From positions 106,723 to 170,722 of the forward strand of contig NZ_JAAATY010000014.1 of the NCBI RefSeq assembly GCF_013280595.1: 64,000 bases of DNA, written 5' to 3'. Positions within the stretch are counted from its first letter, which is position 1, and each line of letters starts with the position of its first letter. Below are positions 24,790-33,859 of this stretch, piece by piece. The position numbers were made by a program, and so were the translations under genes. The notes beneath the pieces are model-generated. The model saw only the letters and a program-made list of their open reading frames with translations, was not told where the DNA came from and made no database searches. Source of the stretch: Kibdelosporangium persicum. Lineage in GTDB: Bacteria; Actinomycetota; Actinomycetes; Mycobacteriales; Pseudonocardiaceae.

Positions 24790-25596
24790 ATGACTCAAGC
24801 ACTGAACCTCAACGGGCGGTTCGCCCGGCATTACGTCGAGATGGTCGTCGCGATGGTCGCGGGGATGCTGCTGTTCGCTCCGGTGTGGACGATCGCGCTG
24901 AGCTGGTGGTCGCCGCTGACCCGGCCGGACGTCGAAGCGCTGGTGATGGCCACGAACATGACGGCCGGCATGTCGATCTGGATGCGGGTCCGTGGCCACG
25001 GCTGGCCGGCCGTCGCGGAGATGGGCGCGGCGATGTACGTGCCGTTCCTGCTGTTGCTCGGTCCCTACTGGTTCGGCCTGGTCTCCGCCGACGTGGTGAT
25101 GATCGGCGGGCACGTGCTGATGTTGCCGGCGATGCTCGTCGCGATGTTGCTTCGTCGCACCGAGTACACCGTCCACCACCACCGTGAGGCAGCACCGTCG
25201 GGCAAGTTCGTCATGGCGTTGAAGCACCGGTGGCCGACGTGGCTGGCGTTGCTCGTGACGATCGAGACCTGGATCGATCCGCTGTACCCGCCGGCCGTCG
25301 TGATGATGATCCTGCCCACCGCGTACCTGGCGATCGGCGCGTTCCGCAAGCGTTTGCGGGAACCCGGCGTGCTGCCCCTCCAGCTCGCCGGATTCGCCGC
25401 CTACCTGGTGCTCGTCGGCGTGGCCCTCTCGGTTCCGGACGAGGTGGCCAAGTACCTGATCGGCGTGGGCTGGCTGGCCCACGGGATCTGGGACTACTTC
25501 CACCACCGCTTCGACAAGGTCGTGCCGCGGGCGTTCGCCGAATGGTGCGGCGTGGTCGATGTCGTCATCGGCGTCACGGTCATCCTGATGGTGTGA
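24790..25596 (+). CDS. Multi-spanning membrane protein, unknown
   Basis: 268 residues with about seven hydrophobic segments, including MVVAMVAGMLLFAPVWTIAL, YVPFLLLLGPYW and VMMILPTAYLAIG. A cluster of His and charged residues (VHHHR at ~135, GIWDYFHHRFD at ~237) lies at membrane edges. No transporter or enzyme motif is recognised. The ATG at 24790 is chosen though no good ribosome binding site is visible. Its 3' end overlaps the converging SDR gene by 17 bp. Confidence 0.75.
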   Translation: MTQALNLNGRFARHYVEMVVAMVAGMLLFAPVWTIALSWWSPLTRPDVEALVMATNMTAGMSIWMRVRGHGWPAVAEMGAAMYVPFLLLLGPYWFGLVSADVVMIGGHVLMLPAMLVAMLLRRTEYTVHHHREAAPSGKFVMALKHRWPTWLALLVTIETWIDPLYPPAVVMMILPTAYLAIGAFRKRLREPGVLPLQLAGFAAYLVLVGVALSVPDEVAKYLIGVGWLAHGIWDYFHHRFDKVVPRAFAEWCGVVDVVIGVTVILMV

Positions 25597-26497
25597 CCGC
25601 GGCCGGGATCGGCGGCATGACCATCTTGCGGCCCGCCGAATCGCCGCCGTCCACGTGCACGCAGGCGCCGGTCATGAAGGGGAAGTCCCCCGACGCCAGC
25701 CCGAGCACGGCGGCGGCGATCTCGTCGGCGGTGGCCATCCGCTCCATCCCGCCCACGTTCAACGGGCCCCACAGGGCCTTGAACCGCTCCCAGTCCGGGT
25801 CGGGAATGCCGGGCGGACGGCTGAACGGCGTGTCCGTCGTGCCCGGCATGATCGCGTTGATCCGGATCCCCTGCGTGGCATACGCCAGCGCGACCGCCTT
25901 CACCAGCCCGTTGATCCCCGCCTTGCTCGCCGAGTAGGCCGCGCCGTCGGGCCGTGCCCGCTCGGCGGACAAGGACGAGGTGCACACGATCACGCCGCCC
26001 TTGTTCCTGAGCATGTGCGGCACCTCGTGCTTGATCGCCAGGAAGGTGCCGCGCGTGTTGGTGTTCAGGACGTCGTCCCACTCCGCCAGCTTGACCTCGT
26101 GCGGCAGTCCAGGGCCACGGATGCCCGCGTTGTTGACGGCGATGTCCAACCGGCCGTACCGCGCCACGATCTGGTCGACGAACGACTTCACCTGGTCCTC
26201 GTGCCGGACGTCCGCCTGGACGTAGTGCGCCTCGCCGCCCGCCCGCCGGATCTGCGCCACGACCTCGTGACCCAGCTGTGTTCGCCGGCCGCAGAACCCC
26301 ACTTTGGCGCCCTGGGCCGCGAAAGCCAGGGCCGTCGCCCTGCCGATGCCGGACGTCGCCCCGGTGATCACGACGACCTTGCCGTGGAAACGGCGTTTCG
26401 ACTCCCTGGCCCCGTGCTCGGCGGCGGCCGGCGTCCCGGCGAGCATCGCGGCGGTCGTCCCGCCTGCCGCGGCCGTGAGCAGAGTGCGCCTGTTCAT
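25580..26497 (-). CDS. SDR oxidoreductase with Tat-type leader
   Basis: 305 residues. The first ~30 residues look like a twin-arginine signal: NRRTLLTAAAGG with a hydrophobic stretch ending in PAAAEH. The SDR part has TGATSGIG, NNAG, the catalytic Ser in TSSLS, YSASK, and a C-terminal HVDGG typical of 3-oxoacyl-ACP-reductase-like SDRs. If exported through Tat it would carry its folded cofactor to the outside, which is unusual for a classical SDR. The substrate is unknown. An alternative is that the leader is a tethering helix. Confidence 0.88.
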   Translation of the reverse strand: MNRRTLLTAAAGGTTAAMLAGTPAAAEHGARESKRRFHGKVVVITGATSGIGRATALAFAAQGAKVGFCGRRTQLGHEVVAQIRRAGGEAHYVQADVRHEDQVKSFVDQIVARYGRLDIAVNNAGIRGPGLPHEVKLAEWDDVLNTNTRGTFLAIKHEVPHMLRNKGGVIVCTSSLSAERARPDGAAYSASKAGINGLVKAVALAYATQGIRINAIMPGTTDTPFSRPPGIPDPDWERFKALWGPLNVGGMERMATADEIAAAVLGLASGDFPFMTGACVHVDGGDSAGRKMVMPPIPAAVTPSG

Positions 26498-26625
26498 CCT
26501 CGATCCCTCCCGATGTGGTCTCGCGGATCACTCTGGCCCGGCGGGACACCGCCGCGGATCCGCCCAGTGGCCGGGATTCCGGCCAGTCGGGGGAGTTCTC
26601 AGCTTCGCCCGGCTACCGTGCTCGC

Positions 26626-27687
26626 GTGGTGCCCGCATGGCTTGACCAGTTCTTCGACCGACGTGCCATCCCGCTGCGGCTGCTCGTCCTTGTGGCCGTC
26701 GCCACGAGCTACTTCCTGTTCATGAGCACGCCCAACGGGCTTGACCTGGTGCTCGTTTCGTTGGCGGTCACGGCCATGGCGGCCGGCCCACGGTGGCCGT
26801 TGGCTGTTGTGCTGACACAGGCAGGTTTGCTCGCGTTGGCGACCTCGGCGGACGCCAGTCACCTAACCTTGAAGGTCCTGGCCGGTGTCGCGCTCTTCGA
26901 GCTGGCGATGCGCCGGTCCGGCTGGCCGCTGCTCGTGGCGGCCGTGGCCGTGACCGCGGTGTACGGGCTGTACCGTCCCGATGACGTGCCAGGGCTGGTG
27001 TTCCGTGCGGTGATGGTCATCGGCGGCCCGATTCTGCTTGGCACGTATGTGCGTTCCGTGCGGCAGTTGGCTCAGGCCGAGGTCCGCACGTCCGTCGCCC
27101 GCGAGTTGCACGACCTTGTCGCGCATCACGTGTCGTCCATCGTCCTGCGCGTGAAGGTGGCCCGGCAGGTCCTGGCGCCTTCGGACGAGCGGCTCCGCCA
27201 GGTTCTGGACGACGTGCACGAGACGGGCGTGGCCGCGTTGGCTGATCTTCGGCAGTTGGTGACGGTGTTGCGTGACCCGGATCAGACCTTCGTCGACCCG
27301 GAGTCGTTGCCTTCGGCTGTCGAGGCCGCGGTCGCCCGTGCCCGGAAGGCCGGGCTGCGCGTCGACGCGTCGGTTGACCCAGCGCTTGCTCAACTCGACC
27401 CGACTCGTGGCCTCACGGTGTTGCGGTTCGCCCAGGAAGGTCTGGCCAATGTGGCCAAACATGCCGGAACCGCGGCCAGGACCCGGTTGGCGACGTCGGT
27501 CAGCGGCGAGGTGGTGCGGCTGGAGATCCGGGATGACGGCGGTGACTTCTCTGTGGCTGGGCGCGACGAGCCGGGGCACGGGTTGACGGGTCTGCGAGAG
27601 CGGGTGGAGATGCTGGGAGGAACGTTGGAGGCAGGCGCGCACGGGCACGGATGGCGTCTGCTGGCAGTCATGCCGGTGCACTCGTGA
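26626..27687 (+). CDS. Two-component sensor histidine kinase (NarL-type partner)
   Basis: 353 residues from GTG at 26626, with TACCGT eight nt upstream, so probably leaderless. About five or six hydrophobic helices form the sensor (15-140). The HisKA_3 box is ELHDLVAHHVSSIV (His near 163) and the HATPase domain ends with GHGLTGLRERVEMLGG. It overlaps the response-regulator gene by 4 bp (GTGA). The signal is probably membrane-related because there is no extracellular domain. Confidence 0.9.
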   Translation: MVPAWLDQFFDRRAIPLRLLVLVAVATSYFLFMSTPNGLDLVLVSLAVTAMAAGPRWPLAVVLTQAGLLALATSADASHLTLKVLAGVALFELAMRRSGWPLLVAAVAVTAVYGLYRPDDVPGLVFRAVMVIGGPILLGTYVRSVRQLAQAEVRTSVARELHDLVAHHVSSIVLRVKVARQVLAPSDERLRQVLDDVHETGVAALADLRQLVTVLRDPDQTFVDPESLPSAVEAAVARARKAGLRVDASVDPALAQLDPTRGLTVLRFAQEGLANVAKHAGTAARTRLATSVSGEVVRLEIRDDGGDFSVAGRDEPGHGLTGLRERVEMLGGTLEAGAHGHGWRLLAVMPVHS

Positions 27688-28322
27688 TCCGGATACTGCT
27701 GGTGGACGACCAGAAGCTGGTGCGTGCCGGTCTGCGAATGCTGTGCGGCGCGGCTGACGACCTGTCCGTGGTGGGGGAGGCCGCCAACGGGCAGGAAGCG
27801 GTGCGGCTGGTCGAACGTGTCCATCCCGACGTCGTCCTGATGGACCTACGGATGCCCGGCATGGACGGGATCGTTGCGACCAAACGCGTTCTCGGCGCGC
27901 GTCCGGCCGTCCGAGTGCTTGCGTTGACGACTTTCGACGATGACAACCACCTGTATCCGGCTCTTGCCGCGGGTGCTTGTGGCTTCCTGGTCAAGGATTC
28001 CGAGCCGGACGAGTTGCTGGCCGGAATCCGCCGCGCCTTCGCCGGGGACAGCCCGTTCAGTCCTCCGGTGCTGCGCCGGCTTGTCTCGCGGGCGTTGCGG
28101 GCCGAAGGTGGTGGGCCCGCGCTCCCGGAGATGACTGCCCGGGAACGGGAAGTGCTGGCGTTGGTGGGGGCGGGCTTGTCCAACGGCGAGATCGCGAGGC
28201 AGTTGCACGTCGGGGTGACCACGGTGAAGACGCACGTCGCCAGCCTGCTGGCCAAGACGGGATGTCCTAACCGGATTCGGCTGGCGGTGCTGGCCGCCCA
28301 GGCCGGCCTGGCCCCCTCGTGA
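27684..28322 (+). CDS. NarL/LuxR-type response regulator
   Basis: 212 residues. The receiver has the acidic pair (VDDQ) and phospho-acceptor Asp in VVLMDLRMPG, with Thr in ALTTFD and Lys in LVKD. The LuxR HTH lies at ~145-205 (LTAREREVLALVG-type sequence, GLSNGEIARQLHVGVTTVKTHV). It is translationally coupled to the kinase gene. The last codon TCG and the stop TGA are supplied by repeat copy C. Confidence 0.93.
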   Translation: MIRILLVDDQKLVRAGLRMLCGAADDLSVVGEAANGQEAVRLVERVHPDVVLMDLRMPGMDGIVATKRVLGARPAVRVLALTTFDDDNHLYPALAAGACGFLVKDSEPDELLAGIRRAFAGDSPFSPPVLRRLVSRALRAEGGGPALPEMTAREREVLALVGAGLSNGEIARQLHVGVTTVKTHVASLLAKTGCPNRIRLAVLAAQAGLAPS

Positions 28323-28362
28323 GTGTTTGTCCGTGTTCTAACCCTGATAACCACTCACGAGG
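28315..28362. repeat. Dispersed ~47-bp palindrome, copy C
   Basis: Outer arms CCTCGTGAGTG and CACTCACGAGG are intact; the inner part differs (TTTGTCCGTG against CCTGATAAC). It lies between the converging response-regulator and AHSA1 genes and includes the regulator's stop codon. Confidence 0.88.
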
Positions 28363-28379
28363 GTTTACCAGGGGGTTTG

Positions 28380-29234
28380 TCAGGGCTCGGGGAGGTCTGT
28401 GGTGAGGGGGTTCCAGTTCGGGCCGAGTTCGTGCATGCGCTTCAGTTCCGCCAGGCCGCTGAACCAACCCGCCTCGTGCTGGGCCGCGCTGTCGAGCTCG
28501 TCTTCGCCGTATCCACTTTGGACGAACGTCAGGTAGGTCTTTCCTTCCGTTCCTTCCAGTTCCCAGTGGACCACAGCGCCTTCCTCGTCGCCGTAGACCA
28601 GTTTCCGGTTCGGTTCGAACTCGAAGATCCTGCCGTCGACGCCCATGGTCATCCTGCCGCCGACCCGGGGTTCGACTTCGGCTTCCCAGCCGAACCAGCG
28701 CTGGATCGCCGCGGGATCGGTCAGGCTGGCGAACACTTCCGGCGGCGGTGCCGCGATGGTCACCGTGGCCCTGATCTCCGAAGACCTCGCCGGGCCGAAG
28801 TCCGCCTTGACCGGCTGGGGCCTGCCGTCCAGGTATTCCGCCAGGTTGGCCAGGGCCAGGCCCCAGAAGGTGTGCATCGAGTGCCTGCCGTCCCGGCGGC
28901 CGGGCGGGTTCATCAGTTCTTCGAGCGTGGGCAGGTTGGTCTGCTGCAGGCGCAGAGTCGTTCCCGTGTCCGTTGCGGTCAGGTCGATCGAGACCGTCGT
29001 CTCCTCGGAGTCGAGGATCCACGTGAAGGTCAGCGGGGACGCGGACACGAGCTTCTGCGCCGGTTGGGCACCCTGGGGTGTGTACTTGCCCCAGAACGTG
29101 AACTGGTTGTCCGGCAACGACACTTCGGCGTGTTCGGCGAACCAGACGCGCATCGCCGCCGGGTCTGTCAGCGCCGTGTGGACCTTGGCGGGTGGATGGG
29201 ACAGGTGGGCTTCCAGCCTCAGGACGTCACTCAT
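28380..29234 (-). CDS. Tandem AHSA1/SRPBCC-domain protein
   Basis: 284 residues containing two AHSA1 (activator of Hsp90 ATPase-like, START-fold) domains, about 5-130 and 150-275, with repeated SRPBCC signatures (PAKVHTALTDPAAMRVWF and PPEVFASLTDPAAIQRWF). Such proteins bind hydrophobic ligands. The gene overlaps the upstream ArsR-type gene by 8 bp, a common arrangement (ArsR-AHSA1) in which the regulator controls its own operon. The start at 29234 is fixed by this overlap. Confidence 0.92.
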   Translation of the reverse strand: MSDVLRLEAHLSHPPAKVHTALTDPAAMRVWFAEHAEVSLPDNQFTFWGKYTPQGAQPAQKLVSASPLTFTWILDSEETTVSIDLTATDTGTTLRLQQTNLPTLEELMNPPGRRDGRHSMHTFWGLALANLAEYLDGRPQPVKADFGPARSSEIRATVTIAAPPPEVFASLTDPAAIQRWFGWEAEVEPRVGGRMTMGVDGRIFEFEPNRKLVYGDEEGAVVHWELEGTEGKTYLTFVQSGYGEDELDSAAQHEAGWFSGLAELKRMHELGPNWNPLTTDLPEP

Positions 29235-29772
29235 CGGCTGCCTCCTTGGGATAGCAGGCCACGGCCAGCCGGTAGGCGTCCCCCTCGGCCCCGCCGTGGC
29301 GGGCGAACAGCTCCTGCAAGGTGGTGCGTAGGTCGTCCAGGAACGCCTTACGGTTGCCCGCCGGCAGGCGAATCTCGCCGGACACGCCCAGCGTCGGCCC
29401 GTGCTCGATCTTCGCGAGGTCGTCGTGGACTTCCTCGACGAGAGTGAGCAGGTAACCGAGGCTGAGCTCGTCCTGCACCTTCCGTGCCCCGACCGTGCCG
29501 ACCAGATGGGGCGAGAGCCAGTACGACTGTGCGCTGGCCTGGTACACGCCTTCCTGGATGCCTCGCACGCGGCGTTCACTGACCTGCGTCACCAGACCGG
29601 CGTCCACCAGCTTCTTCACGTGGTAGTAGACCCGCTGCGGTGACTGCCCCAGCACGCTTCCGACTTCCGTGCACGACTTCGGTGCGGCCAGTTGCCGGAG
29701 CACTTCGACGCGCTGGGGCTTGAGCAGGGCTTCCGCCTGCTCGAAGCGGTCAATGTAAAACACCTCTTTCAT
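29227..29772 (-). CDS. ArsR-type winged-helix regulator
   Basis: 181 residues. The winged helix is near 15-70: LLKPQRVEVLRQLAAPKSCTEVGSVLGQSPQRVYYHVKKLVDAGLV is the pattern of ArsR/HTH_20 regulators. No Cys cluster for metal binding is seen. It is the first gene of a two-gene operon with the AHSA1 protein. Two TTTTAC-containing direct repeats (near the start and about 20 nt upstream) could be its operator. The start at 29772 has no ribosome binding site and may be leaderless. Confidence 0.88.
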   Translation of the reverse strand: MKEVFYIDRFEQAEALLKPQRVEVLRQLAAPKSCTEVGSVLGQSPQRVYYHVKKLVDAGLVTQVSERRVRGIQEGVYQASAQSYWLSPHLVGTVGARKVQDELSLGYLLTLVEEVHDDLAKIEHGPTLGVSGEIRLPAGNRKAFLDDLRTTLQELFARHGGAEGDAYRLAVACYPKEAADE

Positions 29773-29806
29773 GATAAGACGAGCTTGAACGTAAAAAGGT
29801 TCTTTG

Positions 29807-31273
29807 TCAATGCTCCGGTGGCAGCTCGTGTGAACACGTCGGAGCGCCTGCGGCTCGGGCTTGGCGGTAGCCGGGGTACGGTCCCGCGATCTCGGAGCGG
29901 GGCACGTCGGCCAACGCCAACACGGTGTCGCCCGCGGCGAGAACCTGGGCGCGCATCCGGGCGAAATCGATCGCGGCCTCGCCGAACGACGGCGCCCACA
30001 ACGACCATGGGCCGGAGATCACCGCCATGGTCGGGACCAGGTGGCTGTGGAAGTGCGTGCCCAGGCCACCGAAGGAGCACTGCGGTGGTACGCGTCCGGG
30101 CACCGGCAAGTCGATGCCCGGCAGCACGAACACGCGGTCGAGGCCGTGCCGGGCGATCGCGTTCTCGGCCGCGGCGGCGAGGACCGGGCTTCCGGCGAAC
30201 CAGCCGAAGGTCTCGCTCAAGCCGGTCGGCCGCAGGGTCTGGCCAACGCGCACGTACTCACGGGTACCTAGGTGTTCCAAGGCGAACGCGAACGCCACGG
30301 TTCCGTTGTCGTACTCGGCATCGAGCTTGCGCGCGTACAACTCCGTGCCCTCGGCGGGCCGATGCAGGTGACCGGTGGCGAACACGAACTCGATCGTGCG
30401 CGGACGGCACCGCGAAGGCTGGTGCGAGAAGTACTTCGCCAGGGCGAGCAGGCCGGCGTTGGCGTTCTCCTGCACCCAGGTGTTGCCGTCGGTGTTGGCG
30501 TCGAAGACGATCTTCTCCTTGCTCCGCCCCGGAAGAGTCGCGATCACCGACCGGGTCGTGGCCTGGCCGGTGACCGCCAGGACCGCGAGGTTCGCCCGGC
30601 GGCCGGCCATGTTCTTGAGGGCTTGGGCTTCGGCGCCGCCGACGAACACGCCGGGGACGCCGTAGTGCGTGCCGGTGTGCGGGTCGTAGTACCCCTTCAC
30701 CTGCGATCGGGGGAAGTCGAACGCGACGATCAAGCCTGCGGCGCCTGCCTGTGCAGCCGCGACGAGGTCCCGGTCGAGGGCGGCTTCGGCGAGATAACCC
30801 CGGTCCACGGCCGGGAAGTCGCGGATGACGACCTTGCCGCGTGCGTTCGCCGCGGTGATCGGGTCACGCAGGTGGACCAGTTCCCCCGAGCTGTACAACG
30901 TCGGCTTGCTGTACGGGATCGCGCCCGCGATGGGAACAGGGTGGCCGTCGGCGAAAAGCAGGCCCGTCGACGCGAGGTCACCGGTGATCGGCAGCCAGCG
31001 GGTGATCCGGGACGTCTCCGATCGAGTGGTGATCCCGGGATTGCGCCGGACCTGGCCTTCCAGCCAGTCGACCAGCCGCCGGTGGGCCGGGCTCGCGGTG
31101 GTCCGCAGGCCGAAACCCGCGATGGTCGCGTTCAGGTGCCGCAACTCGGCTTCACTGGTGAACGCGGTCGAATCGATCACGCCGGCGCAGCCAGGTTCTC
31201 CAGTGGCTGGTGCGGCGGCAGTGACGGTGTGCGTGAGCAGAACGGCCACGAGGGCGCAGACAGATGCTCGCAT
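29807..31273 (-). CDS. Exported M28-like peptidase-fold protein with PA domain
   Basis: 488 residues with a signal peptide (1-20). A PA (protease-associated) domain is seen at about 120-225 (GKVVIRDFPAV, AGAAGLIVAFDFPRS, GVPGVFVGGAEA), then an M28-like aminopeptidase core. Usual zinc ligands of M28 are not all present: FDANTDGN stands where AHxD is expected, and GHLH where the Glu pair lies, though GTHFHSH near the end keeps a His. So it may have a different metal site or be inactive. It is divergent from the GH94-like gene with only 19 bp between starts. Confidence 0.65.
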   Translation of the reverse strand: MRASVCALVAVLLTHTVTAAAPATGEPGCAGVIDSTAFTSEAELRHLNATIAGFGLRTTASPAHRRLVDWLEGQVRRNPGITTRSETSRITRWLPITGDLASTGLLFADGHPVPIAGAIPYSKPTLYSSGELVHLRDPITAANARGKVVIRDFPAVDRGYLAEAALDRDLVAAAQAGAAGLIVAFDFPRSQVKGYYDPHTGTHYGVPGVFVGGAEAQALKNMAGRRANLAVLAVTGQATTRSVIATLPGRSKEKIVFDANTDGNTWVQENANAGLLALAKYFSHQPSRCRPRTIEFVFATGHLHRPAEGTELYARKLDAEYDNGTVAFAFALEHLGTREYVRVGQTLRPTGLSETFGWFAGSPVLAAAAENAIARHGLDRVFVLPGIDLPVPGRVPPQCSFGGLGTHFHSHLVPTMAVISGPWSLWAPSFGEAAIDFARMRAQVLAAGDTVLALADVPRSEIAGPYPGYRQARAAGAPTCSHELPPEH

Positions 31274-31292
31274 GAACTGCAATGCTGGCAGT

Positions 31293-33215
31293 GTGAGCGC
31301 GTTCGGGGAATGGACTCGTGCGGAGGATCTGCCCGCGTTCGCGTACACGGCCGGCCCGCGACCCTGGGATCCCCTGCTCGACCCGCCGTCGACGACCCAT
31401 CGCGTGCACGTGGGCAACCGCCGGATCACCCTGGTGGCCGACACCGATGGGCTTTGTGGCATCTGGGACGAACACGCCGACTGCCGCTGGATCGCCGAGC
31501 ACACCGGGATGAGCGCGCTCACCGGCCTGGCCGCCCAGCCGAAGATCCTTTTTGGTCCGACGTTCGTCCGGCACACCACGGCCGACGACGACGTGGAGCT
31601 GGTCCGCACGGTGCTGTGCCCGGAAGGCGAGTCGCCGTGGGTGCTGATCCGGGTGGACATCACCGGCAGGACCGCACTGCGGCGCACTCTGACCGAGCAC
31701 TGGGAGGTCCGGCCGCGCCTGGTCGATCTGGAGTTCGGGCCGCCACGCGACGAACGGCCGCCGGACATGCCCGCGATCGTGCTGGAGGAGATCGGCGGCC
31801 CGCGCGTCGCGACCGGCAACGGCCCGCTCACACTGGACAAGCACGTGGAAGCCGCGCCCGGGGAAACCACCACCGTGTGGTTCCGGTTCGGGATCGACGA
31901 CGGGCCGGTGGATACCGCCGTCTACGCGAACAGTCTGCGAAAACTGCGTGAACGTCTGCCTCGCGCCCGGTCGGACCTCGCGCCGGAAGCCGAAATCGAG
32001 ATCCCCTGGCACGCGGCGATGGTGACCGGAGCCGCGTGTGTCGACGGAGTGCTCGGCGGCCACACCCTGGACCAGGGTTCGGCCTATTCGTTCCGGCACG
32101 GCTTCAACGGTGCGGCCAGAGATCCCCTCCAGCATGCGCTTCCGTTGGTCTACTGTGAACCGGACCTCGCGTTGTCGGTGCTGCGCAACACGTGTGCGTG
32201 GGGCAGCCCGGACGGCGACCTCCCGTACGCTCTCGATGGCCGCAAACAGCCGTGGACCAGGCTTTTCCGGCCGTCCGACCAGAACCTCTGGGCGCTCTGG
32301 CTGGCCGCCGAGTACGCGTCGGCGACCGGTGATCTCGACGCGTTCGACCAAGTGGTGCCGTACCACCCGGTCCACGGCGCGGATCCGGTGCCGTTACGGG
32401 AGAACCTGCGCAGGCAGTTCCGGTTCTTCGTCGACCACATCGGGCTGGGCGAGCACGGGCACGTCCGCATCCTCAACGCGGACTGGAACGACCTGGCGAT
32501 CGTCGAGTCCGGTGTGGACCGTGAGTGGATGGTCGAGCACGGCGAATCGGTGCTCAACTCCGCGATGGCCGCGTGGGTCCTGCCGGTGTACGCCGGACTC
32601 GCCGACCCGGACACGGCCGCCGAGGCCCGGCGGCTCGCGGCGGACCTGCGGGCCCGGGTGGCGGACGAGTGGAACGGCCGCTGGTTCCGTCGTGCTTACG
32701 GCACCGGGCCGATCGGTGACGACGACCTGTGGCTGGAGGTCCAGCCGTGGGCGATCCTGTGCGGTGCATGCGAGCCGGAACAGGCCAGGGACCTGCTGCG
32801 GACGATCGACGAGACCTGTCGGGCCGGATCGCCGCTCGGCGCCAGGGTTCGCTGGCCGGCTCCGGGTCCGGTGTGGTTCTCGGTCAACATGACGCTCATC
32901 TGGGCCGCTGCCCGGCACGATCCCGGGCTGGCCTGGGACGAGTGGCGACGGATGAGCCTGCACGCGCACGCGGCCGCGTATCCGGACATCTGGTCGGGCA
33001 CGGTGTCAGGACCGGACGCGTATCTGCCGCCCGAGAGCGACCGTCCCGGTGAGACATGGGCGATGCCGGACATGGGCGTGGCGATGCAGGCCTATCCCGT
33101 GGCCAATCTGCACAGTCACGCTCAGCCGTTGCTGGCCTATCTGCGGTTGCTGGGCGTGGAACCCGGCACGAAAGGTCCCCTGCCCGGCGGCACCTTTCAC
33201 TCGATGGTGCGCTGA
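31293..33215 (+). CDS. GH94-like (alpha/alpha)6-barrel carbohydrate-active protein
   Basis: 640 residues from a GTG at 31293, exactly where a transcript from the AATGCT at 31281-31286 would start. The N-terminal ~240 residues are a beta-sandwich; the helical barrel resembles cellobiose/chitobiose phosphorylases of GH94: FRHGFNGAARDPLQHALPLV, PSDQNLWALWLAAEYASATGDLDAFD and NADWND, the last carrying the expected catalytic Asp. No signal peptide, so cytosolic. It could phosphorolyse or hydrolyse a disaccharide. Substrate is unknown. Its 3' end overlaps the converging DJ-1 gene by 19 bp. Confidence 0.8.
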   Translation: MSAFGEWTRAEDLPAFAYTAGPRPWDPLLDPPSTTHRVHVGNRRITLVADTDGLCGIWDEHADCRWIAEHTGMSALTGLAAQPKILFGPTFVRHTTADDDVELVRTVLCPEGESPWVLIRVDITGRTALRRTLTEHWEVRPRLVDLEFGPPRDERPPDMPAIVLEEIGGPRVATGNGPLTLDKHVEAAPGETTTVWFRFGIDDGPVDTAVYANSLRKLRERLPRARSDLAPEAEIEIPWHAAMVTGAACVDGVLGGHTLDQGSAYSFRHGFNGAARDPLQHALPLVYCEPDLALSVLRNTCAWGSPDGDLPYALDGRKQPWTRLFRPSDQNLWALWLAAEYASATGDLDAFDQVVPYHPVHGADPVPLRENLRRQFRFFVDHIGLGEHGHVRILNADWNDLAIVESGVDREWMVEHGESVLNSAMAAWVLPVYAGLADPDTAAEARRLAADLRARVADEWNGRWFRRAYGTGPIGDDDLWLEVQPWAILCGACEPEQARDLLRTIDETCRAGSPLGARVRWPAPGPVWFSVNMTLIWAAARHDPGLAWDEWRRMSLHAHAAAYPDIWSGTVSGPDAYLPPESDRPGETWAMPDMGVAMQAYPVANLHSHAQPLLAYLRLLGVEPGTKGPLPGGTFHSMVR

Positions 33216-33787
33216 CGCTCACGCCAGACCGGACCGCGGCGCTCGAACTCGATCACCTGCTGGGCCATCAGGGCGGTGTCGATCCCGAAGAACCGCTCGA
33301 CAAGCCAGAGACCGAGGTCGAGCCCGGACGTCACGCCACCGGCCGTGACCAGGTCACCGTCATCGACGACCCGGCTGCTGACGACCGTCGCGCCCATGGC
33401 CCTGAGATCCTCCAGAGCCGCGTGATGAGTCGTACACGGGCGCCCGGAGACGATCTCACCCAGCAGCAATGTGCCCGTGCACACCGATCCCACAACCATG
33501 CCGGGGCGTTGTGCGGCTTGGACAGCTTTCGCGATGGCGCCTCGGCGGACCTCCCTGTCCACTGGGGAGCCTTCGCCGTAACCGCCTCCGGGAACCAGGA
33601 TCACGTCGGCCTCCGACCACAGGTCGCGGACCGCGATGTCGAAACCCGCCGAAGTGGTCACCGTGCCGGGGCCGTCGACGCCGACGTACCGGCATTCGAC
33701 GCCGTCGGCGACCTCCAAGGCCGTGATCGGCCCGATGAAGTCCTGCGGTTCGACGCCTTCGTAGAGAACTGTCCGTACACGGAGCAT
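33197..33787 (-). CDS. DJ-1/PfpI family protein
   Basis: 196 residues. The DJ-1/PfpI signature is clear: PGGGYGEG near 68, and GSVCTGTLLLGEIVSGRPCTTHHAA with the nucleophilic-elbow Cys. It resembles isonitrile hydratase/GATase1-like members. It is divergent from a GlxA-type regulator gene (72-bp gap) that carries the same domain, so the regulator probably controls it. The start at 33787 is provisional; an in-frame start further upstream would run into the regulator. Confidence 0.88.
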   Translation of the reverse strand: MLRVRTVLYEGVEPQDFIGPITALEVADGVECRYVGVDGPGTVTTSAGFDIAVRDLWSEADVILVPGGGYGEGSPVDREVRRGAIAKAVQAAQRPGMVVGSVCTGTLLLGEIVSGRPCTTHHAALEDLRAMGATVVSSRVVDDGDLVTAGGVTSGLDLGLWLVERFFGIDTALMAQQVIEFERRGPVWRERQRTIE

Positions 33788-33859
33788 GGCTTGATTCTTC
33801 GGCCGCCCGACGCCCGCAACCAGTGGCACGAAGGCCCATGATGCGTAATATCGAGCCAT

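Noticed and set aside
29692-31951. Long rightward frames over the M28-like gene
   Set aside because: No start site or family match; the leftward frame carries the signal peptide and PA domain.
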